A stretch of DNA of 64,000 nucleotides from Firm-13 sp037143795 (GCA_037143795.1 JBAWXZ010000006.1:1-64000), one strand, 5' to 3'; shown: positions 1 to 9,165, numbered from the stretch's first letter. Made by a program: numbers and translations. The notes: generated by a model from the letters alone, not told the origin.

Positions 1-607
1 AGACGCTAAAAAACTCCCCGGATAAAATATCCAAGAAGTTTTTCAGTGCCCTGGCACCCAGGCTTCTCAGGGATTTTGGCGTCAGGGGGCCGTGGGTGTC
101 AAGAAGAAAGACTAGAAACAGGGCGGCTTCCCTGTAAGCTGTTACCAGCGGAACGCCCCGGCTGCCGCCGATATTGAGGTCCAGGCTTCGATTTCTGAAT
201 TCCTTCTGAAGTGCCTGCCTTTTTTTGACGGAAGCCCGCAGAGGGATCGCCTGTTCCGGCGAGAGCGCCTCTTCAACTGTATGATTCTGCCCGATTTTGC
301 CAACGAGCAGCAGACCCAGGCCAAGCTGCCTGAGCACTTTCATTTTACCCTTCCAGATTTTGTCCTGTTTCAGGCCGGCGGGCTTGGGTACGCAAACATA
401 TACCGCGTCGGCATAGCTTTGCCGTTCAACGGCCTGTGCCAGCAAATCAAAGGAAAGGTGGCGCTTCATCTCAACAATGATAAGAAGGTCCGCCTTTTGC
501 GCGACCAGGTCGCACTTACGGACTTCGGACCGCACCTCGAATCCACGGTCAGTCAAATGCTGACGCAGAGGTTCGCAGAGTTCACGTTCGTAGAGAATTT
601 TCTCCAT
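1..607 (-). CDS. DUF2161-like PD-(D/E)XK nuclease-fold protein, 3' end cut off by window
   Basis: An open frame of 202 codons runs leftward from ATG at 607 and leaves the window without a stop. The N-terminal third carries a PD-(D/E)XK-like core: a hydrophobic strand reading ADLLIIVEMK, where Asp and the E-M-K triad fit the metal-binding residues, followed by QAVERQSYADAVYV, which fits the helix after the core. This layout matches the DUF2161 family of predicted phosphodiesterases of unknown role as I remember it. No partner gene is visible. The fold is fairly sure; the substrate is unknown. Confidence 0.6.
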   Translation of the reverse strand, partial: MEKILYERELCEPLRQHLTDRGFEVRSEVRKCDLVAQKADLLIIVEMKRHLSFDLLAQAVERQSYADAVYVCVPKPAGLKQDKIWKGKMKVLRQLGLGLLLVGKIGQNHTVEEALSPEQAIPLRASVKKRQALQKEFRNRSLDLNIGGSRGVPLVTAYREAALFLVFLLDTHGPLTPKSLRSLGARALKNFLDILSGEFFSV

Positions 608-765
608 ATATAACCCCCAAAAGCGGCTGTAAATAACTGTAGTATGTATTCATCCAACTGTGCGTAATAATCAGACGGCATGCCGGATAGAAATGATATT
701 AGCATAAAAACCAACCGGAAGAACACCCTGTGATCCTGGGAACACTTTATCCTGCTGTAATTCAT

Positions 766-794
766 TTGACACAACTTCACATTCACCTTATTAT
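766..794 (+). promoter_or_regulatory. sigma-A-type promoter of the cyclophilin gene
   Basis: TTGACA at 766-771 and TATTAT at 789-794 are separated by 17 bases. The predicted start of transcription lies near 801, about 30 bases before the ATG at 831. Confidence 0.75.
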
Positions 795-830
795 TTTGTA
801 AGTATTTCCGATAAAGAAAGGGTTCAATAT

Positions 831-1433
831 ATGAAAAAAATCTTAACTGTTATTTTGTCCGTTATCTGCTGCATGACCTTCCTGGGCGGCTGTAATGCAA
901 AAACTGCCGGAACAACGGCGGGCGGTGACTATCTGTCCGGTCTGCACCACGTTGAGATTGACATAAAGGACTTCGGGACGATTAAGGTAGAACTTGATGC
1001 CGATACCGCACCGATTACCGTTACAAATTTCATTAATCTGGCAAAAGACGGATTCTACGACGGCCTTACTTTCCATCGTGTTATCCCGGACTTCATGATC
1101 CAGGGAGGTGACCCGGAAGGTACAGGAAACGGCGGTTCTTCTTCGACGATAAAGGGAGAATTTTCTCAAAACGGCGTTGCAAATAACATTTCCCATATCC
1201 GCGGCACCATTTCCATGGCACGAAACAACTCATCCATGGATAGTGCTTCCTCGCAATTTTTCATCGTACAGAAAGACAGTCCGCATCTCGACGGCCTTTA
1301 CGCCGCATTCGGACATGTGACCGGAGGCATGGAAATCGTCGATGACATCTGCGCCAAAACGCCCTTCGGAGAAAATGGAGCTGTTAAGGCAGATGACCAG
1401 CCGGTCATCACGGCAATCCGCGTCATCGACTGA
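831..1433 (+). CDS. peptidylprolyl isomerase, cyclophilin-type lipoprotein
   Basis: The 200-residue protein begins with a lipoprotein signal peptide: MKK, a hydrophobic stretch, then lipobox FLGGC, with Cys21 as the expected lipidated residue. The rest is a cyclophilin domain, with the catalytic-region motif FHRVIPDFMIQGGD near residues 84-97 and SSQFFIV near 141-147. Surface-anchored cyclophilins speed prolyl cis-trans isomerisation in exported proteins. The domain is short and of the compact bacterial type. The gene has its own promoter (766-794), and the glycine operon downstream starts from a separate promoter, so it is probably monocistronic. Confidence 0.9.
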   Translation: MKKILTVILSVICCMTFLGGCNAKTAGTTAGGDYLSGLHHVEIDIKDFGTIKVELDADTAPITVTNFINLAKDGFYDGLTFHRVIPDFMIQGGDPEGTGNGGSSSTIKGEFSQNGVANNISHIRGTISMARNNSSMDSASSQFFIVQKDSPHLDGLYAAFGHVTGGMEIVDDICAKTPFGENGAVKADDQPVITAIRVID

Positions 1434-1471
1434 ATCAATCCCTGCCATCGGGCATTCGGGGATATAATGGA

Positions 1472-1500
1472 TTGACGGAAGTGCCGGCGGGGCATATAGT
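1472..1500 (+). promoter_or_regulatory. sigma-A-type promoter of the glycine cleavage operon
   Basis: TTGACG at 1472-1477, a 17-base spacer and TATAGT at 1495-1500. Transcription would begin near 1507, about 30 bases before the first riboswitch helix. Confidence 0.7.
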
Positions 1501-1538
1501 TAAAAGAGATATTGATACAACTTAATATCCGGATGATG

Positions 1539-1697
1539 GATTCGGGAGAGACCGCGTTTGCGGCGCCGAAGGGGAAATGCAAGAAACTCTCAGGCAAAAG
1601 AACCGAATCAGGACGGAACTCTGTAAAGCATTTATGCACCGTAGGGGCAACCTGTCGAGAACATCGACGGAGAATCTCTCAGGTTAACAGACAGAGA
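1539..1697 (+). promoter_or_regulatory. tandem glycine riboswitch (gcvT element)
   Basis: Two glycine aptamers lie in series. In aptamer 1 the P1 helix pairs GATTCGG (1539-1545) with CCGAATC (1603-1609) and encloses the conserved GGAGAGAC, GCCGAAGGGG and ACTCTCAGGCAAAAG blocks. Aptamer 2 pairs CTCTGT (1619-1624) with ACAGAG (1691-1696) and holds GCACCGTAGGGGCAA and AATCTCTCAGG. The 3' strand of its P1 is also the 5' arm of the downstream terminator, so glycine binding should block termination and turn the operon on, as in the Bacillus gcvT element. Aptamer 2 is degenerate: its 5' block reads GTAAAGC instead of GGAGAGAC. Confidence 0.92.
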
Positions 1698-1741
1698 TGC
1701 AAAACTGGCCTTAAAAGGGTGGTTTGCATCTCTGTTTTTTT
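1691..1741 (+). terminator. riboswitch-controlled intrinsic terminator
   Basis: A 13-base perfect stem pairs 1691-1703 with 1723-1735 and is followed by a run of T. The first six bases are shared with the closing helix of aptamer 2, which makes the two folds mutually exclusive. Confidence 0.88.
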
Positions 1742-1770
1742 ATTTTTATACAACAAAGGAGAGTCAGCGA

Positions 1771-2868
1771 ATGGACAAAAAAACACCATTGTTTGACGTA
1801 CATGAAAAACTTGGAGGAAAGATCGTACCCTTCGGCGGATATCTGCTGCCCGTACAATACGGTACCGGCGTGATAACCGAACACATGGCGGTACGCACCA
1901 GGGCCGGCCTTTTCGATGTTTCGCACATGGGTGAGTTCATCTTTGAGGGACCGGAGGCGGTCGCCAATATCCAAAGGCTTTGTACAACAGACATATCATC
2001 GATGACGGACGGCCAGGTTAAATATGCGATGATGTGCAATGAAAAAGGCGGGATCGTGGACGACCTTGTAATATACCGCATGAAAGAGGACAAATACATG
2101 CTCGTTGTGAACGCGGGCAACCATGAAAAGGATGCCGCGTGGGTCGAGGCACACCTCTCGGGCGATGTGAAATACGAAGACATTTCCGAATCCCTGGCAC
2201 AGATTGCACTGCAGGGACCGGAAGCGGAAGGCATACTTAAGAAGTTATGTGACAATAAATATATTCCGCAAAAATATTATCATTTCATTGAAAACGGTGT
2301 GGCAGATACGGGTACGCGGAAAATCGATGTCCTTATATCACGGACAGGTTATACAGGCGAACACGGGTTTGAACTGTACTGCAAAGCGGAGGATGCCGTG
2401 GATCTGTGGAATGAACTGCTTTTGGCAGGCGGGGGATCCGGGCTGATTCCATGTGGACTCGGGGCGCGCGATACTCTTCGCCTCGAGGCATCCATGCCAT
2501 TGTACGGTCATGAGATGAACGATGATATCTCCCCGGTCGAAGCTGGACTTCCCTGCAAACTGGACGGCAAGGATTTCATCGGCAAACAGGCAATAATCAG
2601 CCGCGGCAATCCTTCCATCAGACGAGTCGGCCTTAAGGTAACCGGCCGCGGGATAGCCCGTGAACACTGTCCCGTGCTGGACAGTGCCGGGAATGTAATT
2701 GGCTGGGTATCCTCCGGCACATTTTGCCCTTTTCTCGGATTTGCCGCCGCTATGGCATACATTCCCGCGAAGGGGTATGAGTTGGGAACGGAGGTTGCAG
2801 TGGATGTAAGGGGCCGGAAGGTCGAAGCCGTCGTTGTAAGCCTGCCTTTTTATAAGATAAGCCAGTGA
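1771..2868 (+). CDS. gcvT: aminomethyltransferase, glycine cleavage T-protein
   Basis: T-protein moves the aminomethyl carbon from lipoylated H-protein to tetrahydrofolate, releasing ammonia. The 365 residues match the usual length. The N-terminal half shows the family block RAGLFDVSHMGEF near residues 35-47, and the folate-binding region includes SRTGYTGEHGFELY near 189-202. The C-terminal barrel includes GTFCPFLG, close to the usual G-T-x-SP-x-LG. The ATG follows AAAGGAGAG. It is the first gene of the riboswitch-controlled operon gcvT-gcvH-gcvPA-gcvPB. Confidence 0.95.
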   Translation: MDKKTPLFDVHEKLGGKIVPFGGYLLPVQYGTGVITEHMAVRTRAGLFDVSHMGEFIFEGPEAVANIQRLCTTDISSMTDGQVKYAMMCNEKGGIVDDLVIYRMKEDKYMLVVNAGNHEKDAAWVEAHLSGDVKYEDISESLAQIALQGPEAEGILKKLCDNKYIPQKYYHFIENGVADTGTRKIDVLISRTGYTGEHGFELYCKAEDAVDLWNELLLAGGGSGLIPCGLGARDTLRLEASMPLYGHEMNDDISPVEAGLPCKLDGKDFIGKQAIISRGNPSIRRVGLKVTGRGIAREHCPVLDSAGNVIGWVSSGTFCPFLGFAAAMAYIPAKGYELGTEVAVDVRGRKVEAVVVSLPFYKISQ

Positions 2869-2911
2869 AGCATGCACATATATAAAAAATAGTAACAAGG
2901 AGGAATAAACA

Positions 2912-3295
2912 ATGAATTATCCCGATGGACTGAAGTATTCTAAAACACACGAATGGGTCAAGATGCTGGACACGTATTCCTGTCTGATAGGGATCACCGA
3001 TTTTGCACAATCCGAACTGGGCGATGTTGTTTTTATTAATTTGCCGAAAATCGGAGATGAAGTTGTTAAGAACAATGTGTTATGCGACGTCGAATCGGTA
3101 AAAGCCGTTTCCGACGTAATCAGCCCTGTCTCCGGGACTATTTCCGAGGTAAATGAAGGACTTGCTGACGCTCCGGAGAAATTGAACGAAGACCCGTTCG
3201 GCTCTTGGATAGCAAAGATCGAGAAAATCACTGCATCCCTGGATCTCATGGATGCAGCGGGTTACGAAGAGTTCATCAAATCGGAGGAGGCGTAA
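2912..3295 (+). CDS. gcvH: glycine cleavage H-protein
   Basis: This 127-residue lipoyl carrier shuttles the methylamine group between the P-, T- and L-proteins. The lipoylation site is Lys64 in the motif DVESVKAVSD, preceded by the usual hammerhead strand GDVVFINLP. RBS AAGGAGG precedes the ATG by about 10 bases. The next gene begins only three bases after its stop, so translation is probably coupled. Confidence 0.95.
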   Translation: MNYPDGLKYSKTHEWVKMLDTYSCLIGITDFAQSELGDVVFINLPKIGDEVVKNNVLCDVESVKAVSDVISPVSGTISEVNEGLADAPEKLNEDPFGSWIAKIEKITASLDLMDAAGYEEFIKSEEA

Positions 3296-3298
3296 GCC

Positions 3299-4609
3299 AT
3301 GGGAACATACGTCCCGACAACCCCGGCTGAACAGGATCAGATGCTTGCGGAAATAGGCATCAGTTCCGTTGATGAACTTTACGCAAATGTGCCTGCGGGC
3401 ATGATGACAGGTGACAGGCTGTCCCTTCCGGAAGGCATGGGTGAGCTTGCCGTCCGGGCAGCCGTTACATCCATGGCTGAAAAAAACAAAGTGTTCAGGA
3501 CGATACTTCGGGGCGCCGGAGCATATAACCACTTTATCCCGTCGGTGGTCAGAAGCATCACCTCCCGGGAGGAGTTTATGACTGCGTATACACCATATCA
3601 GGCGGAAATAAGCCAGGGGATACTGCAGGCTATTTTCGAGTATCAGACAATGATCTGCATGCTGACCGGTATGGATGCATCGAATGCATCCGTTTATGAC
3701 GGGGCATCGGCGGCTGCCGAAGCCGTTACGATGTGCAGGGACAGGAAACGCGTTAAGGCATTTATTTCCTCATGCTCGAATCCTGAGGTGATACAGACGG
3801 TGCAGACATATTGTTTCGGCTCGGATACCGAGCTTGTCATCGTCCCGGCAAAAAATGGACGGACAGACGCCGCAGCCCTTGAAAGAATGCTGGGAGATGA
3901 TGCTTCCTGCTTTTATCTGCAGCAGCCCAATTATTTCGGTCAGATGGAGGATGCCGCGGCAATAAGTGCAGTCGTGCATAACGCGGGTGCGAAGTTCATC
4001 ATGGGCGTAAACCCGATAGCCTGCGCTGTTATGAAGACTCCGTTTGAATGCGGTGCAGATATTGCTGTGGGTGAGGGGCAGCCGCTCGGCATGGGCATGT
4101 CCTTCGGCGGCCCGTACCTCGGCTTCATGGCTTGCGTTAAATCGATAACTCGGAGGCTGCCCGGCCGAATAGCGGGGCAGACAACGGATGCTGACGGTGC
4201 ACGCGGCTTCGTTCTTACACTGACGGCCCGTGAACAGCATATACGCCGTGAAAAGGCATCATCCAATATCTGCTCGAATCAGGCACTGTGTGCCTTCATT
4301 GCCGGTGTATATATTACAGCAATGGGCGAAAACGGCATGAAACAGGCAGCTTTACTTTGCATGTCGAAGGCACATTACCTTGCCGGACGTTTACAGAAGG
4401 AATTGGGCTGGAAGCTGAAATATGACGGCGAGTTCTTCCATGAGTTTGTAACCGAATGCCCGTGCCCGGAAAAGGTACTGCAGGCATTGGAAGATCATGG
4501 CATACTTGGCGGCCTTCCCGTCGACGGAAGCATACTCTGGTGTGTGACTGAGGCTGCATCAAAAGCTGAACTTGACAGGGCAGTCGACATAATAAAGGAG
4601 GTGTGCTGA
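3299..4609 (+). CDS. gcvPA: glycine dehydrogenase (decarboxylating) subunit 1
   Basis: This is the N-terminal half of P-protein, the split form common in Firmicutes and archaea. It is 436 residues and starts with the typical YVPTTPAEQDQML. It carries the structural half without the PLP lysine (for example YQAEISQGILQAIFEYQT and the glycine-rich GEGQPLGMGMSFGGPYLGF, near residue 260). It forms an (alpha-beta)2 complex with the next gene product and decarboxylates glycine on H-protein. Confidence 0.94.
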   Translation: MGTYVPTTPAEQDQMLAEIGISSVDELYANVPAGMMTGDRLSLPEGMGELAVRAAVTSMAEKNKVFRTILRGAGAYNHFIPSVVRSITSREEFMTAYTPYQAEISQGILQAIFEYQTMICMLTGMDASNASVYDGASAAAEAVTMCRDRKRVKAFISSCSNPEVIQTVQTYCFGSDTELVIVPAKNGRTDAAALERMLGDDASCFYLQQPNYFGQMEDAAAISAVVHNAGAKFIMGVNPIACAVMKTPFECGADIAVGEGQPLGMGMSFGGPYLGFMACVKSITRRLPGRIAGQTTDADGARGFVLTLTAREQHIRREKASSNICSNQALCAFIAGVYITAMGENGMKQAALLCMSKAHYLAGRLQKELGWKLKYDGEFFHEFVTECPCPEKVLQALEDHGILGGLPVDGSILWCVTEAASKAELDRAVDIIKEVC

Positions 4610-4610
4610 T

Positions 4611-6035
4611 ATGAAGCTCATATTTGAATGCGGATCCGAAGGACAGCACTTAAGCCTCATGCCGCCCTGTGACGTTCCGGAAGTGATGCTTAAGGAAACC
4701 CGGGAACAGCCCCTTGGGCTGCCGCATGTATGCGAGAACGAATTGACGCGGCATTATACGGCTCTGTCGAAACGAGTTTACGGTATAAACGACGGATTTT
4801 ATCCGCTGGGCTCCTGTACGATGAAATACAACCCCAAAATTAATGACGACATGGCTGCGCTGCCCGGTTTTACGGCAATTCATCCCCTGCAGCCCGATAC
4901 AACCGTTCAGGGGTGCCTTGAAGTACTTTGCAAGGCCGAAAAATACCTCTGTGAGATCACCGGAATGGATGCCATGACAATGCAGCCCGCAGCGGGCGCT
5001 CATGGTGAGTTTACCGGAATGATGCTGATAAAGGCATATTTGAAAGACCGCGGTGATACGGACCGTACGAAGATAATCGTGCCGGACTCCGCACACGGAA
5101 CCAATCCGGCGTCCGCGGTGATGGCCGGATTCTCTGTAATTAATGTATGCTCCGGGGCCGACGGCGGTGTGGACCTCGAATGTCTCAGAGCAGCTGTAGG
5201 CCCTGATACGGCCGGTCTTATGCTTACCAATCCGAACACCCTTGGATTATTCGACAGAAATATTCTTGAGATAACGAAGATTGTACATGAAGCGGGCGGG
5301 TTATGTTATTACGACGGTGCAAACCTGAACGCCATTTCCGGTATCGTTCGTCCGGGCGACATGGGTTTTGACATTGTGCATTTAAACCTGCATAAGACGT
5401 TCTCAACACCTCATGGAGGGGGCGGGCCCGGAAGCGGTCCCGTTGGCTGCAAAAAACAGCTTGCCTGTTTTTTGCCCGGGCCGACAGCAGCTGAAGAGAA
5501 CGGATTGTATAAGCAGGTAATACCGGCAAAATCGATAGGACGGGTGAAAGCATTCAATGGCAACTTCCTTGTGGTTGTCAGGGCACTGACATATATACTT
5601 ACTCTGGGCAGGGATGGCCTGCCTGATGCATCACGGCATGCTGTTCTGCATGCGAATTACATGATGAGCCGTTTGAAAGGCACATACGACATGCCGTATG
5701 ATACATTCTGCATGCATGAATTTGTGATGTCCCTTGACAGGCTTCACCGCGAGACAGGTGTTTCCGCGCTGGACATCACAAAGGGCCTTCTGGACTATGG
5801 ACTGCATCCGCCTACGATGTATTTCCCGACTATTGTCCACGAAGCTCTCCTGGTCGAACCGACAGAGACTGAATCAAAAGCGACGATGGATGAAGCTGTG
5901 GAAGTGTTTTTAAAGCTGTATGAAACGGCGAAGACAGATCCGGGCACATTGCACGACGCGCCGGTAAAGATGCCTGTACGCAGGCTTGATGAAGTTGGTG
6001 CCGCGAGAAATCCGATACTCAGGTACGAAAAGTAA
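4611..6035 (+). CDS. gcvPB: glycine dehydrogenase (decarboxylating) subunit 2
   Basis: This is the PLP-binding half of P-protein, 474 residues. Lys262 in HLNLHKTFSTPHGGGG is the expected Schiff-base lysine, followed by the glycine-rich loop. GSCTMKYNP near residues 68-76 is also typical. The ATG lies two bases after the gcvPA stop. No gene for the L-protein (dihydrolipoyl dehydrogenase) or for lipoate attachment follows, so these must be encoded elsewhere. Confidence 0.94.
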   Translation: MKLIFECGSEGQHLSLMPPCDVPEVMLKETREQPLGLPHVCENELTRHYTALSKRVYGINDGFYPLGSCTMKYNPKINDDMAALPGFTAIHPLQPDTTVQGCLEVLCKAEKYLCEITGMDAMTMQPAAGAHGEFTGMMLIKAYLKDRGDTDRTKIIVPDSAHGTNPASAVMAGFSVINVCSGADGGVDLECLRAAVGPDTAGLMLTNPNTLGLFDRNILEITKIVHEAGGLCYYDGANLNAISGIVRPGDMGFDIVHLNLHKTFSTPHGGGGPGSGPVGCKKQLACFLPGPTAAEENGLYKQVIPAKSIGRVKAFNGNFLVVVRALTYILTLGRDGLPDASRHAVLHANYMMSRLKGTYDMPYDTFCMHEFVMSLDRLHRETGVSALDITKGLLDYGLHPPTMYFPTIVHEALLVEPTETESKATMDEAVEVFLKLYETAKTDPGTLHDAPVKMPVRRLDEVGAARNPILRYEK

Positions 6036-6115
6036 AAGGCAGGCCTTTTCGCGGATTGGCCGTGGAGATCCCCCTTAAAACGGCCAACCGCCCGGCCTCT
6101 GTTTTTATCACTGTC

Positions 6116-6156
6116 AATCAAACAACCTTCGCATAGTATGGTGGGTTGTTTTTTTG
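6116..6156 (+). terminator. terminator of the glycine operon
   Basis: AAACAACC (6120-6127) pairs with GGTTGTTT (6144-6151) across a 16-base loop, followed by TTTTGATTTTT. It ends the 80-base tail after gcvPB. Confidence 0.7.
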
Positions 6157-6231
6157 ATTTTTCCGAAAATAGGCCGTTTTTATCCGCTGACAGAGGCAGA
6201 CGAGAAATCCTTTATTCGTTTTTTGCGACGT

Positions 6232-6271
6232 TTTCGAAAAATACTTGAGAACATATCGATTTGTTTCGAAA
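6232..6271. promoter_or_regulatory. pair of TTTCGAAA palindromes before the pullulanase gene
   Basis: Two copies of TTTCGAAA, inside longer near-palindromes, lie at 6232-6239 and 6264-6271. Their centres are 32 bases apart, about three helical turns, so both face the same side of the DNA. They sit about 70-110 bases before the pullulanase ATG. A dimeric repressor or activator pair is plausible; no regulator is assigned. The rest of the 6157-6340 gap holds no gene, and no clean -35/-10 pair could be fixed. Confidence 0.35.
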
Positions 6272-6340
6272 ACTTATAAGAACAGAGAATAGTATTTGTG
6301 ATAGGATATGTTTGAATAAACATTACGCAAGGAGGATTCC

Positions 6341-8794
6341 ATGACAAGAACGAAGAAAATTCTATCACTTGCTCTTTTTCTGTGTATTGTTCTGCAATTT
6401 TCAGTAGGCTGTAATACGAAGACGAAAGTGACAACAGTCAGTTCTCAGGAAACCACTCAAACAAGCAGCGCTGAAACAACTCCTGAAACAAGTGGAGCTG
6501 CAGCGGCGGACATAACGGTCAACCTGCATTATCAGAGAACCGATGGAGTTTATGATGGATGGAATGTTTGGGTGTGGACCACAGGTGACGGATCAGCCGT
6601 TGATTTTACATCTGAGGATGATTTCGGAAAAATTGCAGTAATAGCTGTTCCTCAGGAGGCAACGCAAGTGGGTTTCATCGTTAGGCTTAATGAATGGGAA
6701 AAGAAAGACGTTGAAGTTGACAGATTCCTTGATTTATCCGGCATTCTTTCCGGAACCGTCGACATATATGTCAAGACAGGTGTTGAAAAATTCGAAACAA
6801 AGATAAGTGATGACGCTGTATTGGGACAAAAGACACCTGCACCCGGCGCCGTCAGCAACACATCAGAGTATTCAACAAAGGCATTTGAAGATAAATACAC
6901 CTATACGGGAAATGATTTAGGTGCCATATGGACTAAGGATAATACCAGTTTCAAAGTCTGGGCACCGACAGCTGATAAAGTACAGGTTAACCTCTATACA
7001 GCAGGGGAAGCTGGTGCCAGCGACCTGATAGAGACAATGGATATGACGGGCGGTGTGAACGGAACATGGGCTGCGGTCAGGGACGGCGACTTAAACGGTA
7101 CCTACTATACCTATTCCGTTACGATCGGAGATGTTGTAAATGAAGCTGTTGACCCGTATGCGAGAACAGCCGGAGTAAACGGCAACAGGGGTATGATCGT
7201 TGATCTGGAATCGACGAACCCTGACGGATGGGATACGGACACGAATCCCAATACCGGCATGGCGATTACAGATGCAGCCCTTTATGAGCTTCATATACGG
7301 GATTTGTCATCCGATGCAAGTTCCGGCATTACAAATACCGGCAAATTTCTCGGCTTGACGGAGACAGGAACAAAAAACTCAAATGGAGATGCTACCGGCT
7401 TGGATCACATTAAAGCACTTGGTATTTCCTATATACATTTGCTGCCCATATTTGATTATGCCACGGTTGATGAGAGCAAAACAGACACAGCCCAATTCAA
7501 TTGGGGATATGATCCGAAGAACTACAATGTTCCGGAAGGATCTTATTCAACAGATCCCAATAATGGCGAAGTCAGGGTCGCCGAGCTTAAACAAATGGTG
7601 AAGGCACTTCACGACAACGATCTTGGTGTTGTAATGGATGTTGTGTACAACCATGTTTCCAGCGCGGAAGATTTCTGCTTTAATTTGATTGTTCCCGGCT
7701 ATTTTTCCAGGATCGATGATAAGGGAACTTATTCCAACGGATCCGGCTGCGGCAACGATGTTGCATCCGAGCGATCCATGGTCCGCAAATATATTGTCGA
7801 TTCCGTAGTATATTGGGCGAAGGAATACCATATTGACGGGTTCCGGTTTGATCTTGTCGGATTGACGGATATTGATACGATCAATCAGATTCGAGTGGAA
7901 CTGGACAAAATCGATCCGTCCATCCTCATGTACGGCGAAGGCTGGACGATGAAAACGGCAGTGACAAAAGACGGGATAACACTTGCAACGCAGGTTAATT
8001 CTTCTCTGACGCCCGGTGTTGCATATTTCAGCGACAACTATCGCGATGCCATTAAGGGAAGTGTGTTCACTGCGACAGAAAAAGGATATGTAAATGGCTC
8101 GACGGGCAAAATGGCTGAGGTGCTGGACGGCATATTAGGTATGCCTGCCTGGTCGAATTCGCCGTCACAGACGGTCAATTATTCTTCCTGCCATGATAAC
8201 CTTACCCTGTTTGACAAAATTTCATCATCCAATGGTACGGATTCATTTGAAGACAGGGTAAAACAAAATCTTCTTGCCGCATCCATGGTCTATACTGCAC
8301 AGGGTGTGCCCTTTATACAGGCCGGTGAGGAAATGCTGAGAACTAAAGTTAAGGCGGACGGAACATTTGAAGATAACAGCTATGTTTCGCCGGATGAGAT
8401 AAACAGTCTCAAGTGGGATGATCTGGCAAAGGCTGACTATAAGAATGTATTCAATTATTACAAGGGACTCATTGCATTCAGGCAAGCCCATGCCGGGTTA
8501 AGGATGGGTTCCGCAGAGGATGTAAAGGCGAATGTAACAATTCTTGAAAATTTGGAGGCTAATGTAGCTGCCTTCACAATTAAAGGCGGAGCAAACGGCG
8601 AAATCTCCGATGGAATCATTGTCATTTATAATCCTAACAGGACAGCGGCAACGGTAGCACTTCCTGCCGGCGATTGGAAAGTATGTGTAAATGACAGCAA
8701 GGCGGGAACAGAGGTTCTTGATACGATTACAGAAGGGAAAGCAGTAGTTAACCCGATAAGTTGTATGGTGTTAGTCCAAGGAGCAACAGAGTAA
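6341..8794 (+). CDS. pulA: type I pullulanase, secreted lipoprotein (GH13)
   Basis: This 817-residue starch-debranching enzyme hydrolyses alpha-1,6 bonds in pullulan and amylopectin. It starts with a lipoprotein signal (lipobox FSVGC) and a Thr/Ser-rich linker. A CBM41-like starch-binding domain follows (VNLHYQR to about residue 130), then a CBM48-like module (FKVWAPTADKVQVNLY near 206-221) and the GH13 barrel. The pullulanase signature appears as FNWGYDPKNYNVPEGSYS. The catalytic triad fits Asp504 (GFRFDLVGL), Glu533 (YGEGW) and Asp619 (SCHDN). It should act on the outer cell surface. RBS AAGGAGG precedes the ATG. No sugar transporter gene is adjacent. Confidence 0.93.
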   Translation: MTRTKKILSLALFLCIVLQFSVGCNTKTKVTTVSSQETTQTSSAETTPETSGAAAADITVNLHYQRTDGVYDGWNVWVWTTGDGSAVDFTSEDDFGKIAVIAVPQEATQVGFIVRLNEWEKKDVEVDRFLDLSGILSGTVDIYVKTGVEKFETKISDDAVLGQKTPAPGAVSNTSEYSTKAFEDKYTYTGNDLGAIWTKDNTSFKVWAPTADKVQVNLYTAGEAGASDLIETMDMTGGVNGTWAAVRDGDLNGTYYTYSVTIGDVVNEAVDPYARTAGVNGNRGMIVDLESTNPDGWDTDTNPNTGMAITDAALYELHIRDLSSDASSGITNTGKFLGLTETGTKNSNGDATGLDHIKALGISYIHLLPIFDYATVDESKTDTAQFNWGYDPKNYNVPEGSYSTDPNNGEVRVAELKQMVKALHDNDLGVVMDVVYNHVSSAEDFCFNLIVPGYFSRIDDKGTYSNGSGCGNDVASERSMVRKYIVDSVVYWAKEYHIDGFRFDLVGLTDIDTINQIRVELDKIDPSILMYGEGWTMKTAVTKDGITLATQVNSSLTPGVAYFSDNYRDAIKGSVFTATEKGYVNGSTGKMAEVLDGILGMPAWSNSPSQTVNYSSCHDNLTLFDKISSSNGTDSFEDRVKQNLLAASMVYTAQGVPFIQAGEEMLRTKVKADGTFEDNSYVSPDEINSLKWDDLAKADYKNVFNYYKGLIAFRQAHAGLRMGSAEDVKANVTILENLEANVAAFTIKGGANGEISDGIIVIYNPNRTAATVALPAGDWKVCVNDSKAGTEVLDTITEGKAVVNPISCMVLVQGATE

Positions 8795-8828
8795 AAAACA
8801 ACTGCAAACTAATTGATTAGTATTGTTT

Positions 8829-8887
8829 GGAGGGGGCAGATGCTGAAGAAACCGGGAGGTTTTGCAAAGCGGAAAGCCCTCTTTTTT
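8829..8887 (+). terminator. branched terminator after pullulanase
   Basis: GAGGGGGC (8830-8837, one bulged G) can pair with GCCCTC (8876-8881) and encloses a small hairpin AAACC-GGGA-GGTTT. A run of six T follows. The long branched stem is unusual, so confidence is moderate. Confidence 0.5.
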
Positions 8888-8903
8888 GTTCAGGCAGGAC
8901 GGT

Positions 8904-8929
8904 ATATATTAATTTTAAAATTAATATAT
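8904..8929. repeat. 26-bp perfect A/T-only palindrome
   Basis: Each 13-base arm is the exact reverse complement of the other, with no spacer and only A/T. It lies 15 bases after the T-run of the preceding terminator and about 330 bases before the DUF3494 gene. It could be a protein-binding site or a melting element near a promoter. No function is assigned. Confidence 0.5.
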
Positions 8930-8988
8930 TTAATCCATATTTTAAGTAAATATTGAAAATTAATCATATGAAAAACATGTCCAGGCAC

Positions 8989-9165
8989 AGCCGGATAAAA
9001 CAAATAAATTTGATAAATGGTCTCTGGTGTGAGCCTTCACGAAAGACATTTGTCTTTCGTGAAGGCATCGGCTATCAAGCCCTCTTAAGAATAAAACGCC
9101 CTGTTTTCAGGCCTTTTCAGCTTAAGGATGAGGCTGGAAATTTGACGGACAGGTCTGTCGGTGAT
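8989..9165 (+). ncRNA. candidate structured leader RNA before the DUF3494 gene
   Basis: Several helices follow each other in this gene-free stretch. AGCCGGAT (8989-8996) pairs with ATCGGCT (9067-9073) and encloses CAAAT-AA-ATTTG (9001-9012) and a 16-base perfect hairpin (9033-9048 with 9051-9066, 2-base loop). CTTAAG near 9083 can pair with CTTAAG near 9120 around CCTG-TTTT-CAGG, and GGACAG-GT-CTGTC follows near 9147. A further small hairpin (AGGTTTT with AAAACCT) lies near 9211-9231. I could not match it to a known riboswitch consensus. It may be a cis-regulatory leader or a separate small RNA. Confidence 0.4.

Noticed and set aside
8980..9080. Cyclic-di-GMP or other known riboswitch
   Set aside because: GCACAG was seen, but the conserved GGACGCAAAG-type core and tetraloop-receptor layout are absent.
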